Program-made: the position numbers and the translations under genes
In this document: piece after piece, positions 54,821 through 62,429 of the stretch
Position numbering within the stretch: the first letter of the stretch is position 1
Layout: each line of letters starts with the position of its first letter
Origin: JAAYPI01 sp963668615
GTDB taxonomy: Bacteria > Bacteroidota > Bacteroidia > Bacteroidales > Paludibacteraceae
DNA length: 64,000 nucleotides
Assembly (NCBI GenBank): GCA_963668615.2
Contig: CAXXCL010000003.1
Coordinates: 868,001 to 932,000, forward strand
Direction of reading: 5' to 3'
Notes under the pieces: model-generated
Databases searched by the model: none
Told to the model about the DNA's origin: nothing
The model's input: only the letters and a program-made list of their open reading frames with translations

Positions 54821-55929
54821 ACAATCCGAATTTAGTATATCAAATAGCCCTTACGCTAATAAAAGGGATTGGTTGCCAAACTGCTAAAAACTTGTTGGCG
54901 TATGTTGGAGATGTAGAAGAAATTTTCAAACGAAACAAACAAACTTTTCTAAAAATACCCAACATAGGAAATATTCTGAGCAATAACATTATAGAACAAC
55001 GACATGTTGCTTTGCAACGTGCTGAAAAAGAAATAGCTTTCATCGAAAAACATAAAATAATACCACTATTTTTTACGGACAAAAATTTTCCACAACGGTT
55101 AAAGGAATATGATGATTCTCCTGTTCTTCTTTACTACAAAGGAAATGCCGAACTGAATCAACGTCGATTTCTATCTATTGTGGGCACACGCAATGCTACC
55201 GAATATGGTAAATCCTTATGTTCTAAAATAATAGAAGATCTTGCTATCAATCAACCTGATTTGACTGTAATAAGCGGTTTGGCGTATGGAATTGATGTTG
55301 CTGCTCACAAAGCCTCCTTGCAATATAATGTGCCCAATATCGGTGTTTTAGGTCATGGCTTAGACAAAATTTATCCTGCAGGTCATGCTTCTATAGCAAA
55401 AAAAATGATAGAAAATGGTGGACTGCTCACAGAATTTATTAGTGAAACAAATCCGGATAGGCAAAATTTTGTGATGAGAAATAGAATCATTGCAGGAATG
55501 GCAGATGCAGTATTGGTTGTAGAAAGTGCATCAAAAGGTGGAGCATTAATAACTGCTGAAATAGCTAATTCTTACAACAAAGATGTATTTGCTTTTCCGG
55601 GACGTACAAACGATGAATGGTCTGCCGGTTGCAATAAGCTTATCAAACAGCACAAAGCAGCTTTAATCGAAAATGCAAATGACTTGGAATACATGATGGG
55701 TTGGATACAAGAAACTAAAAAAACTTCGATTCAAAAAGAATTATTTACAGAACTAACAGAAGAAGAGCAAATTATATATGATATATTGCAAAAAGAAAAA
55801 AATATTCATATCGATTTGTTAGCAATGAAAGCAAATAAAAATATTAATAAAATATCACCGCTACTACTTTCTATGGAATTTAAAGGTATCATTAAATGTG
55901 TACCCGGTAATATATACGGATTGCTATAA
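54817..55929 (+). CDS. dprA: DNA-processing protein DprA
   Basis: A 370-residue DprA, the single-strand DNA and RecA loader of natural transformation. An N-terminal helix-hairpin-helix region (about 12-55, GIGCQTAKNLLAYVG) precedes the Rossmann-like core: IVGTRNATEYGK, ISGLAYGIDVAAHKASL, GHGLDKIYPAGH and FVMRNRIIAGMADAVLVVES. A C-terminal winged-helix domain (about 310-370) is present. The ATG lies inside the end of the VanZ-like gene. A candidate small-RNA element runs antisense immediately downstream. Confidence 0.95.
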   Translation: MNNPNLVYQIALTLIKGIGCQTAKNLLAYVGDVEEIFKRNKQTFLKIPNIGNILSNNIIEQRHVALQRAEKEIAFIEKHKIIPLFFTDKNFPQRLKEYDDSPVLLYYKGNAELNQRRFLSIVGTRNATEYGKSLCSKIIEDLAINQPDLTVISGLAYGIDVAAHKASLQYNVPNIGVLGHGLDKIYPAGHASIAKKMIENGGLLTEFISETNPDRQNFVMRNRIIAGMADAVLVVESASKGGALITAEIANSYNKDVFAFPGRTNDEWSAGCNKLIKQHKAALIENANDLEYMMGWIQETKKTSIQKELFTELTEEEQIIYDILQKEKNIHIDLLAMKANKNINKISPLLLSMEFKGIIKCVPGNIYGLL

Positions 55930-56010
55930 AAAAACAAAAGGTAGTCTCGCCTGACTACCTATTTGCTAACCTTAAAATTCAAATACTATGAAAAATCTAA
56001 TGCAAAGATA
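55927..56010 (-). ncRNA. Candidate small-RNA element, copy 3 (inverted)
   Basis: On the minus strand: -7 box TATCTTTG (56003-56010), then the conserved CATAGTATTTGAATTTTAAGG and AAGGTTAGCAAAT core, then hairpin AGGTAGTC (minus, 55953-55960) with GACTACCT (55939-55946) and TTTTGTTTTTTT, ending at the dprA stop. The box-to-hairpin spacing is 42 nt. The 5' flank shows no similarity to copies 1 and 2 beyond the -7 box, so conservation is restricted to the transcript. Confidence 0.6.
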
Positions 56011-56526
56011 TGGAGGTAAATTATCTTTGATTCATAAACATTTGAAAAACAACTGTTTTTTCTCCGCAAACGTCATCGCAAACGCTTGCATTAGCATATT
56101 ATCGGAAATTGTTTATAAATTGTTTATAAACGCTAAACAAAAAATTATAAATAAATTTGAATTTTTGAAAGATACATTTTTATATATTTTAAATTTGAAT
56201 GACAATAAAAAGATATCTATTTTTTTGACTTATTTAATGAACAATACAATGAGTAATTTTTACTCTTTTCCTAAAAAAAGTTTCTTACATTTGCAATTAT
56301 AAACAAGTTGTTAATAACTATCTTAATTTGCAATAAATAAGAATATTAACTTATTCATAACCTGTTATTAATTTTGTTTAATTTACTGTTTTTAATAAAA
56401 ACAATCGTTTTATTTAAAATTTTTCAACATAACTAACATTCTATATATTATCATCATTTTATTTAAAACTTACTTAATATATAAAGATAAAAGAATAAGA
56501 AATGTTGAAAACCTAAAAATGCACAA
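56011..56526. other. Very AT-rich intergenic stretch upstream of nadA
   Basis: About 515 bp dominated by A and T with no supported gene. It has a tandem 11-bp repeat TTGTTTATAAA (56109-56119 and 56120-56130) and a candidate -7 box TACATTTG (56286-56293). It holds TTATAAAC-like and TTATTCATAA words but no clustered canonical DnaA boxes. Confidence 0.35.
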
Positions 56527-57450
56527 ATGGATTTAGTAAAAGAAATACAAAAATTAAAAAAGGAAAAAAATGCAGTGATAATGGCTCACTACTATCAAAG
56601 AAGTGAAATACAAGATATAGCTGACTATGTAGGTGATAGTTTGGCTTTGGCTCAATGGGCTGCTTCAACCAATGCAAATATTATTGTGTTATGTGGTGTA
56701 AATTTTATGGGAGAAACGGCTAAAATTCTTTCTCCTGATAAAAAAGTACTTATACCTGATATGGAAGCAGGGTGTTCTTTAGCAGATAGTTGTAAAGCTG
56801 TTGATTTTGCCGATTTTATTAAACAACATCCAAATCATACAGTTATTTCTTATGTTAATACAACAGCAGAAGTAAAAGCACTTTCTGATATAGTTGTTAC
56901 TTCCACTAATGCAAAAAAAATAGTAGATAGTTTTGATAAAGATGCAAAAATTCTTTTTGGTCCTGATAAAAATTTAGGAAATTATATAAATAGTATTACT
57001 GGTAGAAATATGGTGTTATGGGATGGAGCTTGTCATATACATGAACAGTTTTCTTTAGAAAAAATATTGGATTTAAAGAAAAAGCATCCTGATGCCCTAA
57101 TTTTGGCTCATCCCGAGTGTAAGAAGGTAATCCTTACAATTGCAGATTTCGTTGGTTCTACGGCAGCTATTTTGGCTTTTACGGGCAAATCTGATTGTAA
57201 GCAGTTCATTGTTGCTACAGAAAGTGGTATATTACATAAAATGAAACAACAAAATCCGGAAAAACTATTTATTCCTGCCCCGCCGAATGATAGTACATGT
57301 GCCTGTAACGAGTGCAATTTTATGAGGTTAAATACGCTGGAAAAATTATATAATTGCTTAGAAAATGAAATGCCTGAAATTATTATAGATGGAGAATTGC
57401 AAAAAAAAGCAGTAAAACCTATTTTGAAAATGCTTGAAATGAGTAAATAA
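56527..57450 (+). CDS. nadA: Quinolinate synthase NadA
   Basis: A 307-residue [4Fe-4S] enzyme of de novo NAD synthesis, condensing iminoaspartate and dihydroxyacetone phosphate. The start of the conserved sequence is MAHYYQRSEIQDIADYVGDSLAL. Likely cluster ligands are Cys83 (AGCSLAD), Cys169 (GACHIHE) and one of the Cys258/Cys260/Cys263 group (STCACNEC). HPEC (Cys198) and the ATESGI loop are also conserved. The ATG at 56527 gives a normal length. No nadB or nadC lies in the window. Confidence 0.96.
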   Translation: MDLVKEIQKLKKEKNAVIMAHYYQRSEIQDIADYVGDSLALAQWAASTNANIIVLCGVNFMGETAKILSPDKKVLIPDMEAGCSLADSCKAVDFADFIKQHPNHTVISYVNTTAEVKALSDIVVTSTNAKKIVDSFDKDAKILFGPDKNLGNYINSITGRNMVLWDGACHIHEQFSLEKILDLKKKHPDALILAHPECKKVILTIADFVGSTAAILAFTGKSDCKQFIVATESGILHKMKQQNPEKLFIPAPPNDSTCACNECNFMRLNTLEKLYNCLENEMPEIIIDGELQKKAVKPILKMLEMSK

Positions 57451-57457
57451 AATGTGC

Positions 57458-57493
57458 AAAAAAAAATGGGTAATATTATTATTACCCATTTTT
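57458..57493. terminator. Bidirectional terminator between nadA and deoC
   Basis: ATGGGTAATA (57466-57475) pairs perfectly with TATTACCCAT (57480-57489) around a 4-nt loop, with an A run on the left and a T run on the right, so it works for both convergent genes. Confidence 0.9.
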
Positions 57494-57515
57494 ACATTAA
57501 TGTTACTTTAATTTC

Positions 57516-58394
57516 TCAAAAATACTTGACTTCTTTTTTATAGATATCAGTAAGTAAATTGTTTGCAAGTCTACTAGCTCCTAAGCGAAATAAAGAACTA
57601 TTTAACCATTCTTCTCCCAATATTTCTTTTACAATGCAATAATATTTTACAGCATCTTCTGTGCTTGAAATTCCTCCGGCAGCTTTAAAACCTACTTTTT
57701 TTCCTGTATTTTTATAATAATCTCTGATTGCTTCACACATCACATAAGCGGCTTCGGGTGTTGCGGCAGGGTTTGTTTTTCCGGTAGAAGTTTTGATAAA
57801 ATTAGCACCTGCTTCCATACACAAAAGGGAAGCTTTTTTTATGTTCTTTGCTGTTGCAAGAGCACCTGTTTCCAAAATTACTTTCAAATGAGAATTTCTG
57901 CACGATGATTTTATTTCTTCTATCTCTTCGAAGGTTTCATCATAATTTTCTGATAAAAATTTGCCGACGGACAACACAATATCAATTTCAGAAGCACCTT
58001 GCGATACAGCTAACGCTGTTTCAGCAATTTTAATTTCTATAAACGTTTGAGAAGATGGAAAACCTGCCGCAACTGCTGCTATTTCGATGTCTTCAATGAG
58101 TGTGTTTTTTACTGTTTCTACAAAACAAGGGTAAACACAAATAGCGGCTACGTTTTCCATTTCCGGAAAATTTTCACTTAATTGATTGACTTTTTCAGTA
58201 AAAGTAATGATTTGTTTTTCATTGTCAGTAGTACCTAAGGAAGTAAGATCAATTAATGAAAAAAGCTTTTTGTAGACATTAATATTGTTATTTACTTTAT
58301 AATTATCAGCAATAATCTTAGAAACATTTTCCGTTACTTTTTCATCAGAAAGATTGCAATTATAGGCAGAAAAAAGAGCGTCAAAATTTTTCAT
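57516..58394 (-). CDS. deoC: Deoxyribose-phosphate aldolase DeoC
   Basis: A 292-residue class I aldolase of deoxynucleoside catabolism. VILETGALAT (about residues 173-182), FIKTSTGKT with the Schiff-base lysine, and KVGFKAAGGI (second catalytic lysine) are all visible. The ATG at 58394 (MKNFDALFSAY) is chosen: the upstream extension would overlap the dtd stop codon. It follows dtd by 22 bp on the same strand. Confidence 0.95.
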   Translation of the reverse strand: MKNFDALFSAYNCNLSDEKVTENVSKIIADNYKVNNNINVYKKLFSLIDLTSLGTTDNEKQIITFTEKVNQLSENFPEMENVAAICVYPCFVETVKNTLIEDIEIAAVAAGFPSSQTFIEIKIAETALAVSQGASEIDIVLSVGKFLSENYDETFEEIEEIKSSCRNSHLKVILETGALATAKNIKKASLLCMEAGANFIKTSTGKTNPAATPEAAYVMCEAIRDYYKNTGKKVGFKAAGGISSTEDAVKYYCIVKEILGEEWLNSSLFRLGASRLANNLLTDIYKKEVKYF

Positions 58395-58416
58395 AATAGG
58401 TTTATAGTATAGTTGT

Positions 58417-58869
58417 TTATTCTTTGTTATTCGTGTCAATCCAAACAGTCACAGGACCATCGTTGAGAAGAGAAACTTGCATATCAGCTCCAAATTTACC
58501 GGTTTTTACCTCTTTATTCATCAGAATGCCAAGTTTTTGACAAAATTTTTCATACATAGGAACAGCAAAATCGTGTTTGGATGCCTTTATAAATGACGGA
58601 CGATTTCCTTTTTTTGTTTGGGCAAAAAGGGTAAACTGGCTTACAACCAAAATATTTCCATTGTTATCTATCAATGATTTGTTCATGAGTCCGTTTTCGT
58701 CATTGAAAATACGCATATTAATTATTTTGTGACATAACCAATCTATATCTTCTTCTGTATCTGAATCTTCAATTCCCAGTAAAACCAATAATCCTTTTTC
58801 TATTTCTGAAAAAAGTTTATTGTCAATACTGACAGAACAATGTCTGACTCTTTGTATGACAACCCTCAT
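58417..58869 (-). CDS. dtd: D-aminoacyl-tRNA deacylase
   Basis: A 150-residue deacylase that removes D-amino acids from tRNA. The catalytic SQFTLFAQTKKGNRPSF (about residues 78-94) and the cross-subunit GPVTVWIDTNN at the C-terminus are diagnostic. It is first of a dtd-deoC pair, with its own promoter. Confidence 0.96.
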   Translation of the reverse strand: MRVVIQRVRHCSVSIDNKLFSEIEKGLLVLLGIEDSDTEEDIDWLCHKIINMRIFNDENGLMNKSLIDNNGNILVVSQFTLFAQTKKGNRPSFIKASKHDFAVPMYEKFCQKLGILMNKEVKTGKFGADMQVSLLNDGPVTVWIDTNNKE

Positions 58870-58891
58870 TATATTCCTTTTTTGCTGAAAA

Positions 58892-58923
58892 CAAAATTAG
58901 CTTTTTTATTCTCTTTTCTCAAA
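58892..58923 (-). promoter_or_regulatory. Bacteroidota-type promoter of dtd-deoC
   Basis: Minus-strand TTTG (58920-58923), 20 bp, TAATTTTG (58892-58899), 23 bp before the ATG. A close consensus match. Confidence 0.65.
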
Positions 58924-58955
58924 ATAAAATGATGGAAATGATACTTTTTTCCTTT

Positions 58956-58989
58956 TTTGTGAAAAGACAGTTAATTTTTTATAAATTTG
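58956..58989 (+). promoter_or_regulatory. Bacteroidota-type promoter of the first endonuclease I gene
   Basis: TTTG (58956-58959), 22 bp, TAAATTTG (58982-58989), divergent from the dtd promoter. Confidence 0.5.
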
Positions 58990-59035
58990 CTCATCACAGT
59001 TTTGCTCATTTATGAAAGAATAAATTTTATAAAAC

Positions 59036-60088
59036 ATGATAAAAAAACATCTACTCTTATATTTTTTCCTGTTACCTTTTTTTGTTTTTGCCGAAATTCC
59101 TTCCGGTTATTACGATAGTGCTTATGGAAAAACAACCGGTACTTTAAGAACAGCTTTATATAACATTATAAAAGATCATACAGTGGTTTCTTATGATTAT
59201 TTGTACACCGTATATGAAACAAGTGATGTAACTTCCTCCGGTTACGTTTGGGATATGTATTCTAACTGTGTGTGGACACCTGGTGAAAAAAAATGTGGAA
59301 ATTATTCAAATGTTTGTGATTGTTATAACAGAGAGCACAGTGTTCCGCAAAGTTGGTTTAATGAAGCTTCTCCTATGAAAAGTGATGCTTTTCATATTTA
59401 TCCTACAGATGGGAAAGTGAATGGTCAGCGGAGTAATTACCCTTTTGGAGAATGTACGGGAACTACTTTTACAAACGGTAAGGGCGAATTAGGTACTTCT
59501 ACTTTTTCGGGATATACCGGTACTGTTTTTGAACCGGCGGATGAATATAAGGGTGATTTTGCTCGTTCTTATTTTTACATGGCGACCCGTTATGCTGATG
59601 TTTGTGCAACTTGGAGTAGCGGTGCAGCAGTTGTATTTAGCACTAAAAATTTAGGTTTTACCGATTATGCAGTTTCTCTGTTTTTAAAATGGCATCGTCA
59701 AGACCCTGTTTCTGCCAAAGAAATAACAAGAAACGATGCTGTCTATGCTTACCAAAAAAATAGAAATCCATTTATTGATTATCCCGATTTGGCAGAATAT
59801 ATTTGGGGAAATAAAGCCGGTCAAAGTTGGAGCACCTCTTCTATTGATGAAGAAAATGCTTTTGTTTTTTCTATTTATCCTAACCCCTGTTCCGAAAAGG
59901 TATTTGTTCATTGTTCAGAAACAGAAAATGTTCAGTTTTTGTTGTATAATTTAGAACAGAGACTTGTAAAATACGGCATGATTGAAGATGATTACTCTAT
60001 TGATGTAAAAGGTCTTTTTCCGGGAATTTATGTTTTGGATTTATTTGTAGATGGTAGGTCTTACAAAGCAAAACTTGTTGTTAAGTGA
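59036..60088 (+). CDS. Secreted endonuclease I family nuclease with T9SS C-terminal domain
   Basis: A 350-residue secreted nuclease. The signal peptide ends near FVFAEIP. The endonuclease I domain (about 20-265) has NREHSVPQSWF with the catalytic His, DAFHIYPTDGKVNGQRSNYPFG, and several Cys (VWTPGEKKCGNYSNVCDC) that may form disulphides. The C-terminal about 75 residues (FSIYPNPCSEKVFVH, then GIYVLDLFVDGRSYKAKLVV) form a type A T9SS sorting domain. The enzyme probably degrades extracellular DNA. It is followed 76 bp later by a related gene. Confidence 0.92.
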   Translation: MIKKHLLLYFFLLPFFVFAEIPSGYYDSAYGKTTGTLRTALYNIIKDHTVVSYDYLYTVYETSDVTSSGYVWDMYSNCVWTPGEKKCGNYSNVCDCYNREHSVPQSWFNEASPMKSDAFHIYPTDGKVNGQRSNYPFGECTGTTFTNGKGELGTSTFSGYTGTVFEPADEYKGDFARSYFYMATRYADVCATWSSGAAVVFSTKNLGFTDYAVSLFLKWHRQDPVSAKEITRNDAVYAYQKNRNPFIDYPDLAEYIWGNKAGQSWSTSSIDEENAFVFSIYPNPCSEKVFVHCSETENVQFLLYNLEQRLVKYGMIEDDYSIDVKGLFPGIYVLDLFVDGRSYKAKLVVK

Positions 60089-60164
60089 TTTTTCATATTT
60101 TTTGGAGCATCGGTTTTGATATACGGATACTAATTAGTTTTAATGGAACCAAACACTAACAAAA

Positions 60165-62264
60165 ATGAATAAAATTAAACTTTTTTTTGTGTTTTTTATT
60201 TTGGTATCCACGGAATGTGTAGCCCAATTAAATCCGTCATATTATCTTTCGGTAGAAGGTTTGAAACAAGCAAATCTTAAAACGGCATTAAGTAGAAGGA
60301 TTCTGAAGCACACCGTTCTTTCTTATGATAGCTTGTGGATATATTTTCGTTCCACAGATTCTCTTCCCAACAATCGAATTTGGGATATGTACTCTGATAA
60401 TGAATATTATTTTTCCGATTATTCTTCTCTCGAAAAGGAACATAGTTTTCCTAAAAGTTGGTGGGGTGGTTCTTCTTACTATGCTTCTTACTCCGATTTA
60501 CACCATTTGAATCCCAGTGATAAAGATGCTAATCGAGCTAAAAGTAATTATCCTTTGGGTGTGGTTGATGCAAGTCCTACTTTTGATAATGGAGTTAGCA
60601 AGGTGGGAAATTCCGTAACGACAGGTTATACCGGTATTGTTTTTGAACCGGCTGATGAATACAAAGGTGATTTTGCTCGTGCATATTTTTACGTTGTTAC
60701 TTGTTACCAAGATCTTGCATCCAACTGGGATTCCCCTATGTTGGAGAATAATACTTATCCCGTTTTTACGAATTGGGCTATTAATATGTTATTAAATTGG
60801 AGCACCAATGACCCGGTTTCAGAAAGAGAAATCAATAGAAATAACGCTGTGGCCAAATTGCAGAATTGTCGAAATCCATTTATTGATTATCCCGATTTGG
60901 CAAATTACATTTGGGGAGACAAACAAGAAGTCGCATTTTATACCGAATCAGAGATAACAGATCCTATCATCTTTTCTCCTTGGGCAAGTGACACTGTTTT
61001 TTTTGATAATGTTTTTGAAAGTGATTCTTGCTCACAAACGCTTTATGTCCGTGGAGGAAATTTAACAGGAGACCTTACTGTGACCATTAGCAATGATGAA
61101 AATGGTTATTTTTCTACTGCCGGAGAAACGGTTATTACACAGGCTAATGCACAGTTAGATGGGGCTTTTCCCTTTATCATTAAATATAAACCGACGACTG
61201 TAGGAGAAGACCGGGCGACACTTACTATTTCGGGTGGGGGAGCAACTTCTGTTGTGGTTATTTTAAAAGGAAATAGTTTGAGTAAAGCAGTGGAAAAACC
61301 GGTTTTAGCCAATGCTACTAACGTAGGCACAAATTCGGCAACTCTTTCATGGATACCTATTTACAAGGCTGATAACTATTACTTAGATGTTTATAAAAAA
61401 GGTGAAATGACTAATACAATTGTGCTAAGTGAAGACTTTTCGGGTTTTACTGCCACTAGTTACACTTCCAGTGCACAAGGAGCACATTCCTCCGATATTT
61501 CCGATAGTTTGGATTATTTTATGCAGTCCAAAGAGTGGTCGGGCGAAAAAATTTATCAAGCCAATCAGACAGCCAAATTAGGTACAAATTCTGCAAAAGG
61601 CTATTTACAAACACCGGCCTTGGATTTATCGTTCAATGATGGTAATTACGTCGTTTCTTTTGATGCTAAGATTTGGACATATACAACTGAGGCAACCTCT
61701 ATTTTGTTACTCTGCAATGATGTTCAACAAAAAGAGATAACCCTTACTACCGAAATGCTAAATTATTCTTACGATATAGCAAATGGTTTAGATTCCGCCG
61801 TAATCAAGTTTAGTGCCAAAAACGCAACTAAGAATCGTTACTTTTTAGACAACATTAGCATCCAACAGCAACAGCCTAAGAAAATATATTTTTACGAAAA
61901 TTACAATGTAGGTAACACCACTGTTTTTGATTTGGAGAATTTGGAATCGGGTGTTGAATATTTTTGTGTAGTTAGAGGAAACAAAGGAGGCGATATTTCT
62001 GCCAATTCAAATATTATTTCATTTACGACTTCGCCAAATTCCATAAATGAGTATACTGAAGATTCCTTTTTAGTTTCTGTTTCAAAATTCGGAATTGAAA
62101 TTCAAAATAAAACAGAAAAAAATGTTCCGGTTAAAATTTTCAATACGTTGGGACAAGAAATAAAAAGCACAATTCTTGATTCAGGGAAAAATTTCATTTC
62201 CTTACCACAAGGTTTTTATTTCATAAAAATAGGTGAGTATACAATTGAAAAAATTTCGTTGTAG
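60165..62264 (+). CDS. Secreted endonuclease I family nuclease with Ig/FN3-like modules and T9SS C-terminal domain
   Basis: A 699-residue protein with a signal peptide ending near STECVAQ. An N-terminal endonuclease I domain (about 20-265, KEHSFPKSWWGG and DLHHLNPSDKDANRAKSNYPLG) is followed by an Ig-like domain (about 275-375), an FN3-like start and jelly-roll region (about 385-570, NVGTNSATLSWIPIYKAD), another FN3 part (about 575-630), and a T9SS-type tail (VPVKIFNTLGQEI, then GFYFIKIGEYTIEKISL). It resembles the preceding nuclease over its catalytic domain, so the pair likely arose by duplication, with extra binding modules in this copy. Confidence 0.9.
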   Translation: MNKIKLFFVFFILVSTECVAQLNPSYYLSVEGLKQANLKTALSRRILKHTVLSYDSLWIYFRSTDSLPNNRIWDMYSDNEYYFSDYSSLEKEHSFPKSWWGGSSYYASYSDLHHLNPSDKDANRAKSNYPLGVVDASPTFDNGVSKVGNSVTTGYTGIVFEPADEYKGDFARAYFYVVTCYQDLASNWDSPMLENNTYPVFTNWAINMLLNWSTNDPVSEREINRNNAVAKLQNCRNPFIDYPDLANYIWGDKQEVAFYTESEITDPIIFSPWASDTVFFDNVFESDSCSQTLYVRGGNLTGDLTVTISNDENGYFSTAGETVITQANAQLDGAFPFIIKYKPTTVGEDRATLTISGGGATSVVVILKGNSLSKAVEKPVLANATNVGTNSATLSWIPIYKADNYYLDVYKKGEMTNTIVLSEDFSGFTATSYTSSAQGAHSSDISDSLDYFMQSKEWSGEKIYQANQTAKLGTNSAKGYLQTPALDLSFNDGNYVVSFDAKIWTYTTEATSILLLCNDVQQKEITLTTEMLNYSYDIANGLDSAVIKFSAKNATKNRYFLDNISIQQQQPKKIYFYENYNVGNTTVFDLENLESGVEYFCVVRGNKGGDISANSNIISFTTSPNSINEYTEDSFLVSVSKFGIEIQNKTEKNVPVKIFNTLGQEIKSTILDSGKNFISLPQGFYFIKIGEYTIEKISL

Positions 62265-62429
62265 TTTTTTAAGCCTTTTAGAAGCAAAAATTTCCGTAAA
62301 GAAGTCCGAAAACCAAAAAATATTCAATTCTCGTGGGGCTAAAATAATGGTAAGATGTTGATAAGCAATTAGATGCGGTAAGTTTTGAGGACTTAAATTT
62401 TTGCTGAAATAATTTTAAAATAGCTCTTT

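Noticed and set aside
55988..56302. 104-codon plus-strand ORF in the AT-rich gap
   Set aside because: It is low complexity, begins inside repeat element 3, and is dominated by Lys/Asn/Leu/Phe as expected from AT-rich sequence. No ribosome-binding site or family resemblance was seen.
56011..56526. Replication origin
   Set aside because: AT-rich with TTATAAAC-like words, but no cluster of canonical DnaA boxes, no dnaA or dnaN nearby, and no strand-bias change that can be judged from one window.
58395..58439. Upstream extension of deoC
   Set aside because: It would overlap the end of dtd by 23 bp and adds residues outside the aldolase family; the ATG at 58394 is better.
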